Assembly (NCBI GenBank): GCA_955652655.1
Contig: CATPCK010000689.1
Coordinates: 1-5,964, forward strand
DNA: 5,964 bases
DNA from: an uncultured Ktedonobacteraceae bacterium
GTDB lineage: Bacteria; Chloroflexota; Ktedonobacteria; Ktedonobacterales; Ktedonobacteraceae
Direction: 5' to 3'
Below are positions 1 to 5,153 of this stretch, one piece after another. Made by a program: the position numbers and the translations under genes. The notes under the pieces are model-generated. The model had not been told where the DNA came from. It saw only the letters and a program-made list of their open reading frames with translations, and did not search any database. How positions within the stretch are numbered: the stretch's first letter is position 1; each line of letters starts with the position of its first letter.

Positions 1-130
1 CCTCATCACCAAGCGGCCACTCTCCTATCAAAAAAGCACGCTTCGTGTCCTGCTGCATTCTCATTTCCTCGTAATTGCTATTGCGGCTACCTCTATGTTG
101 AGTACGGTCGCGCTTCCCGTTCCGTTTCAT
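1..130 (-). CDS. Partial unidentified protein, N-terminal 43 residues, continues beyond left edge
   Basis: Reading leftward from the ATG at 130-128 there is an uninterrupted frame to the edge of the window. The peptide starts MKRNGKRDRTQHRG and ends FLIGEWPLGDE at the edge. The first 20 residues are very basic, and the rest is more mixed and hydrophobic. A GAGG stands about 4 nt upstream of the ATG, which is a rather close ribosome binding site. A competing GTG start just upstream is in another frame and hits a stop after 15 codons, so the ATG frame is preferred. A TTGAAA hexamer (193-188) could be a -35 box, but I see no convincing -10 partner. I do not recognise the family, and 43 residues are too few to infer a function. 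Confidence 0.42.
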   Translation of the reverse strand, partial: MKRNGKRDRTQHRGSRNSNYEEMRMQQDTKRAFLIGEWPLGDE

Positions 131-338
131 TGAACCTCACGTACTCCATCTGATCAACATATACATATCCGATATTGATGAGTCTAGTTTCAATAGTAAC
201 ACCTGGCGTCATTGATGTCTATAATGGTAGGGTTTTTAACAGTTGCCGAATTTGTGTAGCTATTGTATACTCTTCCTATCTTTTTCGGTTCTTTAATGTC
301 CGGTCGACTTTTGCTGAAATGAACCAGGAAAAGGTTCT
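131..338. other. Intergenic region between divergent partial gene and TnpB remnant
   Basis: No credible gene is seen here. It contains an inverted repeat, TATTGA (173-178) with TCAATA (190-195) around an 11-nt spacer, which could be an operator for the leftward gene. TTGAT occurs at 175-179 and 212-216; TTGAT is the target of some IS200/IS605 elements such as ISDra2. I could not delimit a transposon left end, so where the remnant begins within this stretch is unresolved. Confidence 0.5.
243..271 (+). promoter_or_regulatory. Sigma70-type promoter upstream of TnpB remnant
   Basis: TTGCCG (243-248) matches the -35 consensus at 4 of 6 positions. TATACT (266-271) matches the -10 consensus at 5 of 6. 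The spacer is exactly 17 nt. The predicted start near 278 gives a 5' UTR of about 60 nt ahead of the ATG at 339. It could be the surviving promoter of the transposon or a host promoter. Confidence 0.5.
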
Positions 339-446
339 ATGAAACAGACCATTATAGCGAAACTCAAACTGCATACGACTCTTGAACAGTTTACGGCGTT
401 GCGTCGCACGCAATTGGCCTATCGTGATGCTTTGAATTACTCATAG
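339..446 (+). pseudogene. tnpB: TnpB/OrfB (IS200/IS605 family) N-terminal remnant
   Basis: This 35-codon ORF begins MKQTIIAKLKLHTTLEQF and ends AYRDALNYS before TAG. The pattern of a short basic beta strand, 'T-x-EQ-x-x-x-L', then 'AYRDALNY' is the familiar N-terminus of TnpB, the RNA-guided nuclease of IS200/IS605 and IS607 elements, which is normally about 370-420 residues long. Everything from residue 36 on is missing: the RuvC-like DED catalytic residues and the zinc finger are absent. The start has an AGGA (326-329) 9 nt upstream, and the site lies in a small hairpin, GAACC (321-325) with GGTTC (333-337). The break after NY is followed at once by DNA that looks like the 3' end of such an element, so an internal deletion is the simplest explanation. 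It cannot encode a nuclease. An independent small protein is much less likely. Confidence 0.62.
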
Positions 447-489
447 CCCCAAACGGGCTACGGGCAAGCGGGCTGGATGAAGGAAGAAC

Positions 490-510
490 CCCCTGCATTC
501 TATGCAGGGG
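490..510. terminator. Perfect 9-bp hairpin: transposon right end, possible acuCA terminator
   Basis: CCCCTGCAT (490-498) pairs perfectly with ATGCAGGGG (502-510) around a 3-nt loop. Its shape and position fit the subterminal hairpin of an IS200/IS605 right end. Read on the minus strand, it begins 4 nt after the TGA of the acuC-acuA gene and is followed by GTTCTTCCTTC, which is moderately U-rich. It may therefore serve as a weak intrinsic terminator for the acu operon. No T-run follows on the plus strand. Confidence 0.5.
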
Positions 511-514
511 AGTG

Positions 515-2512
515 TCAGAAACGTGAAAGGTTGGGTGTACTCAGCAAGCGGCTGTGAAACTGGCTTGCTACTCGCTGGTCAACGCGGCTGCCAACACGCG
601 CCAACAAGACATTGCCAGGTTCCATGCTGACATTTGGTTCAGTAGTGGGATATTCCACAAAACCCTGCGATGCAAAGAGCTTAACGATGATTTGTCGATA
701 GCGATGGACAGTGATCCCAAGGCCCTGGGTATCCCAATGCCATGATAAGCCGATGGCAAACAAGATCATATCCTCCAGGGCGTCAAGCTCAAGGGCAAAT
801 GCTAACAACCGTCTGGCAATTCCCATCCCACGCCAATTTGAACTGACCTCGATAGCAACTTCATGGACGTTCTCGATGCCATCCCAGAATGCGTCGGCTG
901 GGGCCAGCGTCACCTCCCCTATGATCTCTCCCGAGGGCGTATAGGCCAGCGCAAGCGCGCAATCAGGGCTTTTGGAAATACCGAGCAGCAGCTGGTATTC
1001 GCGTTCAGGAAGACGCGCAAATGCCCGCAAGCCGTCGTCTGGCCGCAGACGTTCAACGAAAGAGGGAGGGCAAAAATCGCGCAGCAGTACCTCACCAGTT
1101 CTTGTCTCGATCACTTTGCTGCGCGACGGAGTCGCAGTGCCACGTAAGTGCAATAGATCAAAGAGTCCCGTCAGCGGTGACCGGTACTGAACGGTAGGAA
1201 AGGCATGGCGTACCGAAGAAGGCACGAGCAGATGGCGGACCAGAGCAACGGTAAGGCGATTTGCCTCGTTAATGTGCCAGCGCCGGGGCTGAGCGGGGAA
1301 ATCCTCCTGTCGATCCATGTAGGTGGTTGGGAAATCATCCGCGGCGGTCGCTTTGCCCATCATTTCCTGCGCAGCTTCCTCCTGGTTCTGCACAGCCAAC
1401 CATTCAGGGCGCCAGCGAGTGACCCACTCCGCGGGTAGCTCCTTCGGCAATGCCTGGTCCGACATCTCCGCCCATAACATGCTCCAGGCTCGTGGCACCA
1501 CGCGATATAGATCATATCCTCCCCCACCCAATGCCACCCAGCGCCCCTGACAGTAGGTATGCGCCAGCTGGTGCGCCATTTTCATCTGCTTCTGGATACC
1601 GCGCATAGTCAGCTTCAAGTGTGTCAGGGGATCCCAGGCATGAGTATCACAACCATGCACGCTGACAATGACATCGGGTGCGAAAAACGTAATCAGGGGA
1701 TGGAGCAGCGCGTTCATTGCCTCGTTGTAAGAATCATCTTCTGTAAATGGCTCCAGAGGTACATTGACCGTGTAGCCACGCCCTGTCCCGCTGCCTAGCT
1801 CGAGCACATCGCCAGTTCCAGGAAAGAGATAGCGTCCTGTCTCATGAAACGAGATCTTCATGACGCGGGGATCATCGTAGAATGACTTCTGCACACCGTC
1901 GCCATGGTGTGCATCAAAGTCGATATAGAGGACCTTTGCCTCAGTGGTCTGCAGGATATGGGCAATGGCTACTGAAATATCGTTGTAGACACAGAAACCA
2001 GAGGCGCGATCCGCCCAGGCGTGGTGTAATCCTCCAGCGGGATGATAGACATGCAGCGGGCGGTCCTCCTCCGAGCTAAAGGTTCCACCCTCTGGCAATC
2101 CCATCACCGCGCTTAACGCTACTAAAGATCCTCCCGCGATTAATGCGCTCACATCATGCATATCAGGTAGAGCGGGAGTGTCTCCCTCACCGAAGCCATA
2201 GTGAAGCCCGAGCTTTTCCAGTTCCCTCTCTTCATCGGGCGCAAGCACTTCCCTATCGACAACGCTAAGACGCTGGACCGCCTCAATATAATCAGCAGTA
2301 TGATTCAGGCTCAATTCCTCGATGGTCGCGGCCCGCAAGGGTAGCCGGGTCTGCTCACGCGCGCTGCGCCAGAGTCCACTCGTCTCCAGCAGGTCTATGA
2401 GCGAGATCAGGCGGCGCGCTTGCAACGGGTGATGTGGGCCAAAGTCGTACTTGAGTTCGGCCGGGTCAAAAATAAGACGTGCCCTGGGTGGGTTTGGGGG
2501 TTGCTCAGGCAT
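515..2512 (-). CDS. acuC-acuA: AcuC-type zinc deacetylase fused to AcuA-type GNAT lysine acetyltransferase
   Basis: The protein is 665 residues, counted from the ATG at 2512. That start is chosen over an in-frame ATG at 2554 because GGAAGG stands 8 nt upstream and the longer form would overlap acuB. Residues about 1-355 are a class I-like histone deacetylase fold: GGLHHA with H163/H164, DFDAHHGDG with zinc ligands D200 and H202, HGCD with ligand D289, the AcuC-like DPLTHL, and GGGGY with catalytic Y333. All key residues are present. A tail to about 430 (QPRRWHINEAN) fits AcuC. After a linker, residues about 465-665 resemble AcuA: TGEVLL, the acetyl-CoA loop RGMGIARR near 561-568, WHWD at 591-594, and a terminal EPNVS...NVLLARVG. 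In Bacillus, AcuA acetylates and inactivates acetyl-CoA synthetase and AcuC reverses this without NAD. Cytosolic; no signal peptide. The same substrate here is inference. The last few codons abut a transposon end. Confidence 0.88.
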   Translation of the reverse strand: MPEQPPNPPRARLIFDPAELKYDFGPHHPLQARRLISLIDLLETSGLWRSAREQTRLPLRAATIEELSLNHTADYIEAVQRLSVVDREVLAPDEERELEKLGLHYGFGEGDTPALPDMHDVSALIAGGSLVALSAVMGLPEGGTFSSEEDRPLHVYHPAGGLHHAWADRASGFCVYNDISVAIAHILQTTEAKVLYIDFDAHHGDGVQKSFYDDPRVMKISFHETGRYLFPGTGDVLELGSGTGRGYTVNVPLEPFTEDDSYNEAMNALLHPLITFFAPDVIVSVHGCDTHAWDPLTHLKLTMRGIQKQMKMAHQLAHTYCQGRWVALGGGGYDLYRVVPRAWSMLWAEMSDQALPKELPAEWVTRWRPEWLAVQNQEEAAQEMMGKATAADDFPTTYMDRQEDFPAQPRRWHINEANRLTVALVRHLLVPSSVRHAFPTVQYRSPLTGLFDLLHLRGTATPSRSKVIETRTGEVLLRDFCPPSFVERLRPDDGLRAFARLPEREYQLLLGISKSPDCALALAYTPSGEIIGEVTLAPADAFWDGIENVHEVAIEVSSNWRGMGIARRLLAFALELDALEDMILFAIGLSWHWDTQGLGITVHRYRQIIVKLFASQGFVEYPTTEPNVSMEPGNVLLARVGSRVDQRVASQFHSRLLSTPNLSRF

Positions 2513-2516
2513 ATGT

Positions 2517-3248
2517 TCAACCTTCCGACAAGGGATCAGCAAATGTATACTCAATATTTGCTTTATGCAAACGAACTAACAAAGGAGAGGGGTTGATAGT
2601 CCCCAACCGCAGCGTTGCGACGTGAGGAGCGTCATCCTGGGGCGCAACCATGACACTATGCACCTTGATGTGCAGTTCTGCCGCCAGGAGCAATGTTTGT
2701 GCCAATGGTATCAAATCGCCGTGTGGAAGAGGAATGAGCAATTGCATGCCAGGCTCAAAGGCACCCAGCGCGCGAGCTAAGGCCATCAGTAGATCACTAC
2801 GTGTGAGTAAACCAACCAGGATGGTCTGTGTTTCCTGTCCCTCTGCCACTTGCTCATATTCCACCACAGTCAGGCAATTGAGACCTCGTTCGACAAGCAA
2901 CTGCGCTGCAGCGGCTGCGCTCGTCGTTGTGGTTACACTGATAATAGCACGATGCATTACTTCAGCGACACGCTGATCGTACCAGGGGCGGTGCAGCAAA
3001 TCACCCGAAGAGCGCTGTTTATCCAACGCCAGGACAAGGTCAATATCTTGCGAGGTCAGCAAACCTTCGAGCAGAAGTAGCGTGTTGTGCGTGCTGTGTT
3101 CGGTCTTCTCTGTTTCATGCACCTGAACACGGCGAACTACAGGTAGGTGATGAATCTGGTATTGCCGCAACAGGTTCGCGGCATGACTGAGTGTATCATC
3201 GGCTACTACTGTGATCATCTTCGTTGTCATTATATCTCTTACGATCAT
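2517..3248 (-). CDS. acuB: AcuB-like protein: two CBS domains plus C-terminal ACT-like region
   Basis: The protein is 243 residues from the ATG at 3248. The N-terminus MIVRDIMTTKMITV is the typical opening of a CBS-pair protein, and AAGGGG stands 10 nt upstream. An in-frame ATG at 3308 would add 20 residues with no CBS character and no ribosome binding site, so it is rejected. CBS1 covers about residues 1-77 (HHLPVV, then LEGLLTSQDI). CBS2 covers about 93-161 (VAEVMHR, LNCLTVV, LVGLLTRSDLL). Residues about 165-240 (PGMQLLIPLPHGDLIPLAQ...) look like an ACT-type small-ligand domain, as in Bacillus AcuB (about 214 residues). CBS pairs usually bind adenine nucleotides or S-adenosylmethionine. An insertion of charged and polar residues (about 42-55) lies inside CBS1. 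The role of AcuB is not known even in Bacillus; coupling to acuC-acuA suggests an energy or metabolite sensor for the acetylation switch, which is inference. Confidence 0.82.
   Translation of the reverse strand: MIVRDIMTTKMITVVADDTLSHAANLLRQYQIHHLPVVRRVQVHETEKTEHSTHNTLLLLEGLLTSQDIDLVLALDKQRSSGDLLHRPWYDQRVAEVMHRAIISVTTTTSAAAAAQLLVERGLNCLTVVEYEQVAEGQETQTILVGLLTRSDLLMALARALGAFEPGMQLLIPLPHGDLIPLAQTLLLAAELHIKVHSVMVAPQDDAPHVATLRLGTINPSPLLVRLHKANIEYTFADPLSEG
2521..2526 (-). promoter_or_regulatory. Ribosome binding site of acuC-acuA inside the end of acuB
   Basis: GGAAGG lies in the last two sense codons of acuB, 8 nt before the ATG at 2512. The acuB TGA (2519-2517) is 4 nt from that ATG. This fixes the start of the fusion gene and suggests translational coupling to acuB. 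Confidence 0.7.
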
Positions 3249-3258
3249 GTGTTTATGA

Positions 3259-3264
3259 CCCCTT
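3259..3264 (-). promoter_or_regulatory. Ribosome binding site deciding the acuB start
   Basis: AAGGGG precedes the ATG at 3248 by 10 nt. It lies inside the coding frame of the longer ORF that begins at 3308, which argues for the shorter product starting MIVRDIM. Confidence 0.65.
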
Positions 3265-3319
3265 ATTGCAGCGTCATCTTTTGCGCCGCAGTCAAATGTG
3301 ATGCGCACTGACTGGAATC

Positions 3320-3328
3320 ATCATAGCA
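3320..3328 (-). promoter_or_regulatory. Extended -10 promoter for acuB and acuC-acuA
   Basis: On the minus strand TGC followed by TATGAT (3325-3320) makes an extended -10 element matching TATAAT at 5 of 6 positions. No good -35 box is found at 16-18 nt, which extended -10 promoters tolerate. The predicted start is near 3313, giving about 65 nt of leader before acuB. It lies in the 133-nt gap after the membrane protein gene, so the acu genes may be transcribed on their own as well as by read-through. Confidence 0.45.
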
Positions 3329-3381
3329 CAAAATATGGGGTACTGAGCAATGCAGTATGACAACCTGACCGCTCTCTTTGT

Positions 3382-3777
3382 CTAAGTGGATGGCACGAAG
3401 AGCAGCCCGATATAGAGTAGGGCCGCCAGACCAAGTAAAAGGCAATAGACGCTGGCCATAATACGCGAAGCCGCCTGCACTCTTCGGAACCTGCGCGAAT
3501 AGTAACTCCTGTAAGACATAATGAGCGCGACTATAAGAATACCTAACAATAAAAAGAAATCCAATAATCTGACGGCAAAGACACCGCTAAATAATGCAAA
3601 CGTCACCGCGACAGCCCCAAAAACGCATATTCCACCTAATACATCTGCCGCTGCAACAGCCATAAAATACACATCATCGTAGCGACGTATAAGTAAAAGA
3701 GGCGTTACCCTCACCAGGATGACCAGCCCACCAATATAAACACAAAGGCAGGCGAGTGTCCAGAATAAATATGACAT
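3382..3777 (-). CDS. Small four-helix integral membrane protein, unidentified
   Basis: The protein has 131 residues, most of them hydrophobic. Four membrane helices are visible at about residues 4-22, 38-62, 66-87 and 107-128. Basic clusters lie in the loops after helix 1 (RRYDD, 31-35) and after helix 3 (RSYYSRRFRR, 90-99). By the positive-inside rule both face the cytoplasm and both termini face outward. The ATG at 3777 has AGGA 9 nt upstream. There is no cleavable signal peptide; the first helix looks like an anchor. Asp residues at 34-35, 45 and 73 lie in or near helices 2 and 3. I recognise no family. It lies upstream of acuB on the same strand across a 133-nt gap, so a shared transcript is possible but the gap holds its own promoter candidate. 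No function is assigned. Confidence 0.75.
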   Translation of the reverse strand: MSYLFWTLACLCVYIGGLVILVRVTPLLLIRRYDDVYFMAVAAADVLGGICVFGAVAVTFALFSGVFAVRLLDFFLLLGILIVALIMSYRSYYSRRFRRVQAASRIMASVYCLLLGLAALLYIGLLFVPST

Positions 3778-3818
3778 ATATCTTCATCCTCATATACATA
3801 TTTTGACATCATGCAATT

Positions 3819-3832
3819 AAGGCTTTAGCCTT
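3819..3832. repeat. Palindrome AAGGCT-TT-AGCCTT in divergent intergenic region
   Basis: AAGGCT (3819-3824) and AGCCTT (3827-3832) are perfect inverted arms with a 2-nt centre. The 8-mer GCTTTAGC inside it (3822-3829) recurs at 3869-3876, exactly 47 bp away. The centre is too tight for a good RNA hairpin, so a DNA operator is the more likely role. It lies 41-54 bp upstream of the membrane protein start. Confidence 0.4.
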
Positions 3833-3883
3833 TACAAGCTTTGAACAAACATGGAGGGACAGGGCATAGCTTTAGCATAGTTA

Positions 3884-3903
3884 GCATGCAGGTACTGGCA
3901 TGC
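3884..3903. promoter_or_regulatory. Operator-like dyad GCATGC-N8-GCATGC
   Basis: Two GCATGC hexamers (3884-3889 and 3898-3903) flank AGGTACTG, and the centre is partly symmetric, giving 16 of 20 bases in dyad symmetry. TTAGCAT repeats stand just to the left (3872-3878 and 3881-3887). The site lies between the divergent membrane protein and methyltransferase genes and could bind a dimeric regulator of either. No regulator gene is adjacent. Confidence 0.38.
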
Positions 3904-3940
3904 GTGAAGTGATCCAGGGCTCCGCGATTGCTTGATTTTC

Positions 3941-3968
3941 TTGCAAGTTTATTGTATCACGCTATAAT
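3941..3968 (+). promoter_or_regulatory. Sigma70-type promoter of the DNA methyltransferase gene
   Basis: TTGCAA (3941-3946, 4 of 6 matches to the -35 consensus) and a perfect TATAAT (3963-3968) are separated by 16 nt. The predicted start near 3975 gives a leader of about 44 nt before the ATG at 4019. Confidence 0.62.
3951..3959 (-). promoter_or_regulatory. Candidate leftward extended -10 promoter for the membrane protein gene
   Basis: On the minus strand TGA followed by TACAAT (3956-3951) forms an extended -10 element, 5 of 6 matches. A weak -35-like TTCCCA lies 18 nt upstream. It falls within the spacer of the rightward promoter, so the two would compete for polymerase. The leader would be about 165 nt and would include the palindromes at 3819-3903. 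Confidence 0.3.
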
Positions 3969-4018
3969 ACTGTCTGGGAAACCCTAAATGACTTTACAAA
4001 GAATGTTGAGCATATCTT

Positions 4019-5035
4019 ATGGCGACATTAACCTGGAAGGGTAAACAGCCTGTTGATGACCAGGTACTTTCATCTCTCGCAGCCCGGTTGCATATCGTCG
4101 AGACATTTCCCAGGCAGCCCACGGAAAGTATAGCACCATCAGCGCAATTTCCCGCAAATGGCTGGTATAATCGTCTCATCTGCGGAGATAAAAGTAACGT
4201 ACTGCTAGCCCTCCTGCCTGAATTTGCCCGCGCCATCGATCTTATCTACATCGATCCCCCATTTATGACCGGGCGCGACTTCACCAGCGGCAGCCAGCTG
4301 GCTTATAGCGACAAGTGGAAGAATGACCTGGATGTCTATCTTCAATGGCTATACGAAACTTTCTCGCTATTGCACCTTCTGTTGGCAGAGCATGGAAGCC
4401 TCTATGTGCACCTCGACTGGCGTGCCACCCACTACGCGAAGATCATGCTGGACGAAATATTCGGAGTCAGCTCGAATGCCGAGGGAGTCGGTTTCAAGAG
4501 TGAAATTATCTGGCACTATCAAACAGGTGGGCGCTCCTACAAGACATATGCACGGAAACACGATACTATCTTGCTCTATACCAAATCAGCCCGGTACTGT
4601 TTTCATGGAGAGAGGATTGGTGAACGGCGCGGCTCACAGAAACGGAACCATATGCGCAAACGCATAAATTCTGATGGACATATTACCTGGACGATTCGTT
4701 CCGCGGGCCGGCTCTATACCTATGACGAGGATACGGTTATGACCCCTTCTGACGTCTGGAGCGACATTAGCCATCTCCACCAGAAAGACCCGGAACGCAA
4801 TGGCTACGCCACACAAAAACCTTCCGCCCTGCTAGAACGCATCATACTGGCTTCATCCGAAGAAGGTGATCTCGTCCTCGATTGCTTTTGTGGGAGCGGC
4901 GTGACGCCAGTGGTTGCTGAACGGCTCGGCCGTCGTTGGATTGCCAGTGATCAAAGCTCCCTGGCAATGCAAGTGACTCAAAAGCGCCTGCTAGCTCAGG
5001 AACAATGCGGTCCGTTCATCCTGCAAAGAATCTAA
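4019..5035 (+). CDS. Beta-class site-specific DNA methyltransferase (N6-adenine or N4-cytosine)
   Basis: The protein has 338 residues. It transfers a methyl group from S-adenosylmethionine to an exocyclic amino group of a DNA base. Motif IV, IDPPF (residues 78-82, after DLIYI), is catalytic and comes before motif I, LDCFCGSGVTPVVA (287-300), which binds the cofactor; this order defines the beta class. TQKP (265-268) before ALLERII and GRRWIASDQS (304-313) are further family marks. ICGDKSNVLLALL (54-66) is the usual N-terminal segment. The middle part, about 150-250, should hold target recognition and is basic (GERRGSQKRNHMRKR). An in-frame TGA at 4007-4009 forces the start to 4019 or later; the upstream Shine-Dalgarno is weak. 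DPPF leaves adenine-N6 and cytosine-N4 open, with adenine somewhat more likely by family similarity. No endonuclease or specificity gene is adjacent, so it is probably solitary or partnered outside the window. Recognition sequence unknown. Confidence 0.88.
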   Translation: MATLTWKGKQPVDDQVLSSLAARLHIVETFPRQPTESIAPSAQFPANGWYNRLICGDKSNVLLALLPEFARAIDLIYIDPPFMTGRDFTSGSQLAYSDKWKNDLDVYLQWLYETFSLLHLLLAEHGSLYVHLDWRATHYAKIMLDEIFGVSSNAEGVGFKSEIIWHYQTGGRSYKTYARKHDTILLYTKSARYCFHGERIGERRGSQKRNHMRKRINSDGHITWTIRSAGRLYTYDEDTVMTPSDVWSDISHLHQKDPERNGYATQKPSALLERIILASSEEGDLVLDCFCGSGVTPVVAERLGRRWIASDQSSLAMQVTQKRLLAQEQCGPFILQRI

Positions 5036-5082
5036 AGAATAAGTACAGAAAGGCCATTATCACCGCCCACATGAAACAGGTA

Positions 5083-5091
5083 TGATATAAT
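5083..5091 (+). promoter_or_regulatory. Extended -10 promoter before the phosphatase gene
   Basis: TG at 5083-5084, one base, then a perfect TATAAT (5086-5091) gives an extended -10 element. No -35 box is seen at 15-18 nt. The predicted start near 5098 leaves only about 12 nt before the short ORF at 5110. I see no terminator between the methyltransferase stop (5035) and this promoter. Confidence 0.58.
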
Positions 5092-5109
5092 CGGTTAGGG
5101 GATTACTTT

Positions 5110-5151
5110 ATGTTTAGTGAAGTCAACAATGCAGATGAAGCGAATAGATAG
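5110..5151 (+). CDS. Possible 13-codon leader ORF coupled to the phosphatase gene
   Basis: The ORF encodes MFSEVNNADEANR and ends at TAG (5149-5151), 2 nt before the ATG of the phosphatase gene. AGGGG (5097-5101) stands 8 nt before its ATG and is the only strong Shine-Dalgarno sequence in the leader. The phosphatase ATG itself has only a weak GAAG 13 nt upstream. Ribosomes ending here could restart on the next ATG. The peptide has no run of a single amino acid that would suggest attenuation. It could also be a chance ORF. Confidence 0.38.
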   Translation: MFSEVNNADEANR

Positions 5152-5153
5152 CT

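Larger units (their letters stand above)
339..520 (+). mobile_element. Internally deleted IS200/IS605-type element (left boundary uncertain)
   Basis: The unit consists of the TnpB N-terminal codons, then about 40 nt of GC-rich sequence (447-488), then a perfect hairpin (490-510) and AGTGTCAGAA. From memory, IS200/IS605 elements of Chloroflexota and cyanobacteria commonly end in a GC-rich hairpin followed by a short AGTGTCA-like tail; this was not checked against a database. Frame +2 from 446 reads PNGLRASGLDEGRTP, which may be the eroded C-terminal tail of the parent ORF, in a different frame from the N-terminal piece. No TnpA (Y1 transposase) is present, so movement would need a transposase in trans. 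The left end was not identified, and the true start may lie anywhere between about 200 and 339. Confidence 0.5.

Noticed and set aside
339..446. Independent 35-residue small protein gene
   Set aside because: Its sequence reads as the start of TnpB and the following DNA resembles a transposon end, so a truncated remnant explains it better.
554..2079. Several plus-strand ORFs of 60-94 codons opposite the acuC-acuA gene
   Set aside because: They lie wholly inside a 665-codon gene with clear domain motifs, have low-complexity, Arg/Ser-rich or otherwise unfamily-like translations and no consistent ribosome binding sites. They are antisense shadows.
2513..2554. Upstream ATG (2554) as start of the acuC-acuA protein
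   Set aside because: It would overlap acuB by 38 bp, and the added 14 residues show no family similarity. The ATG at 2512 has a good GGAAGG 8 nt away and a 4-nt gap to the acuB stop.
3249..3308. Upstream ATG (3308) as start of acuB
   Set aside because: The extra 20 residues precede the canonical CBS opening MIVRDIM, and the ribosome binding site for the shorter form lies within this stretch. The predicted promoter start is also almost at that ATG.
3263..3445. 60-codon minus-strand ORF between the membrane protein and acuB
   Set aside because: It overlaps the ends of both neighbours in another frame, has no ribosome binding site and no recognisable features.
3994..4236. 80-codon minus-strand ORF over the methyltransferase start
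   Set aside because: It is antisense to the coding N-terminus and covers the methyltransferase leader; its composition looks like a frame shadow.
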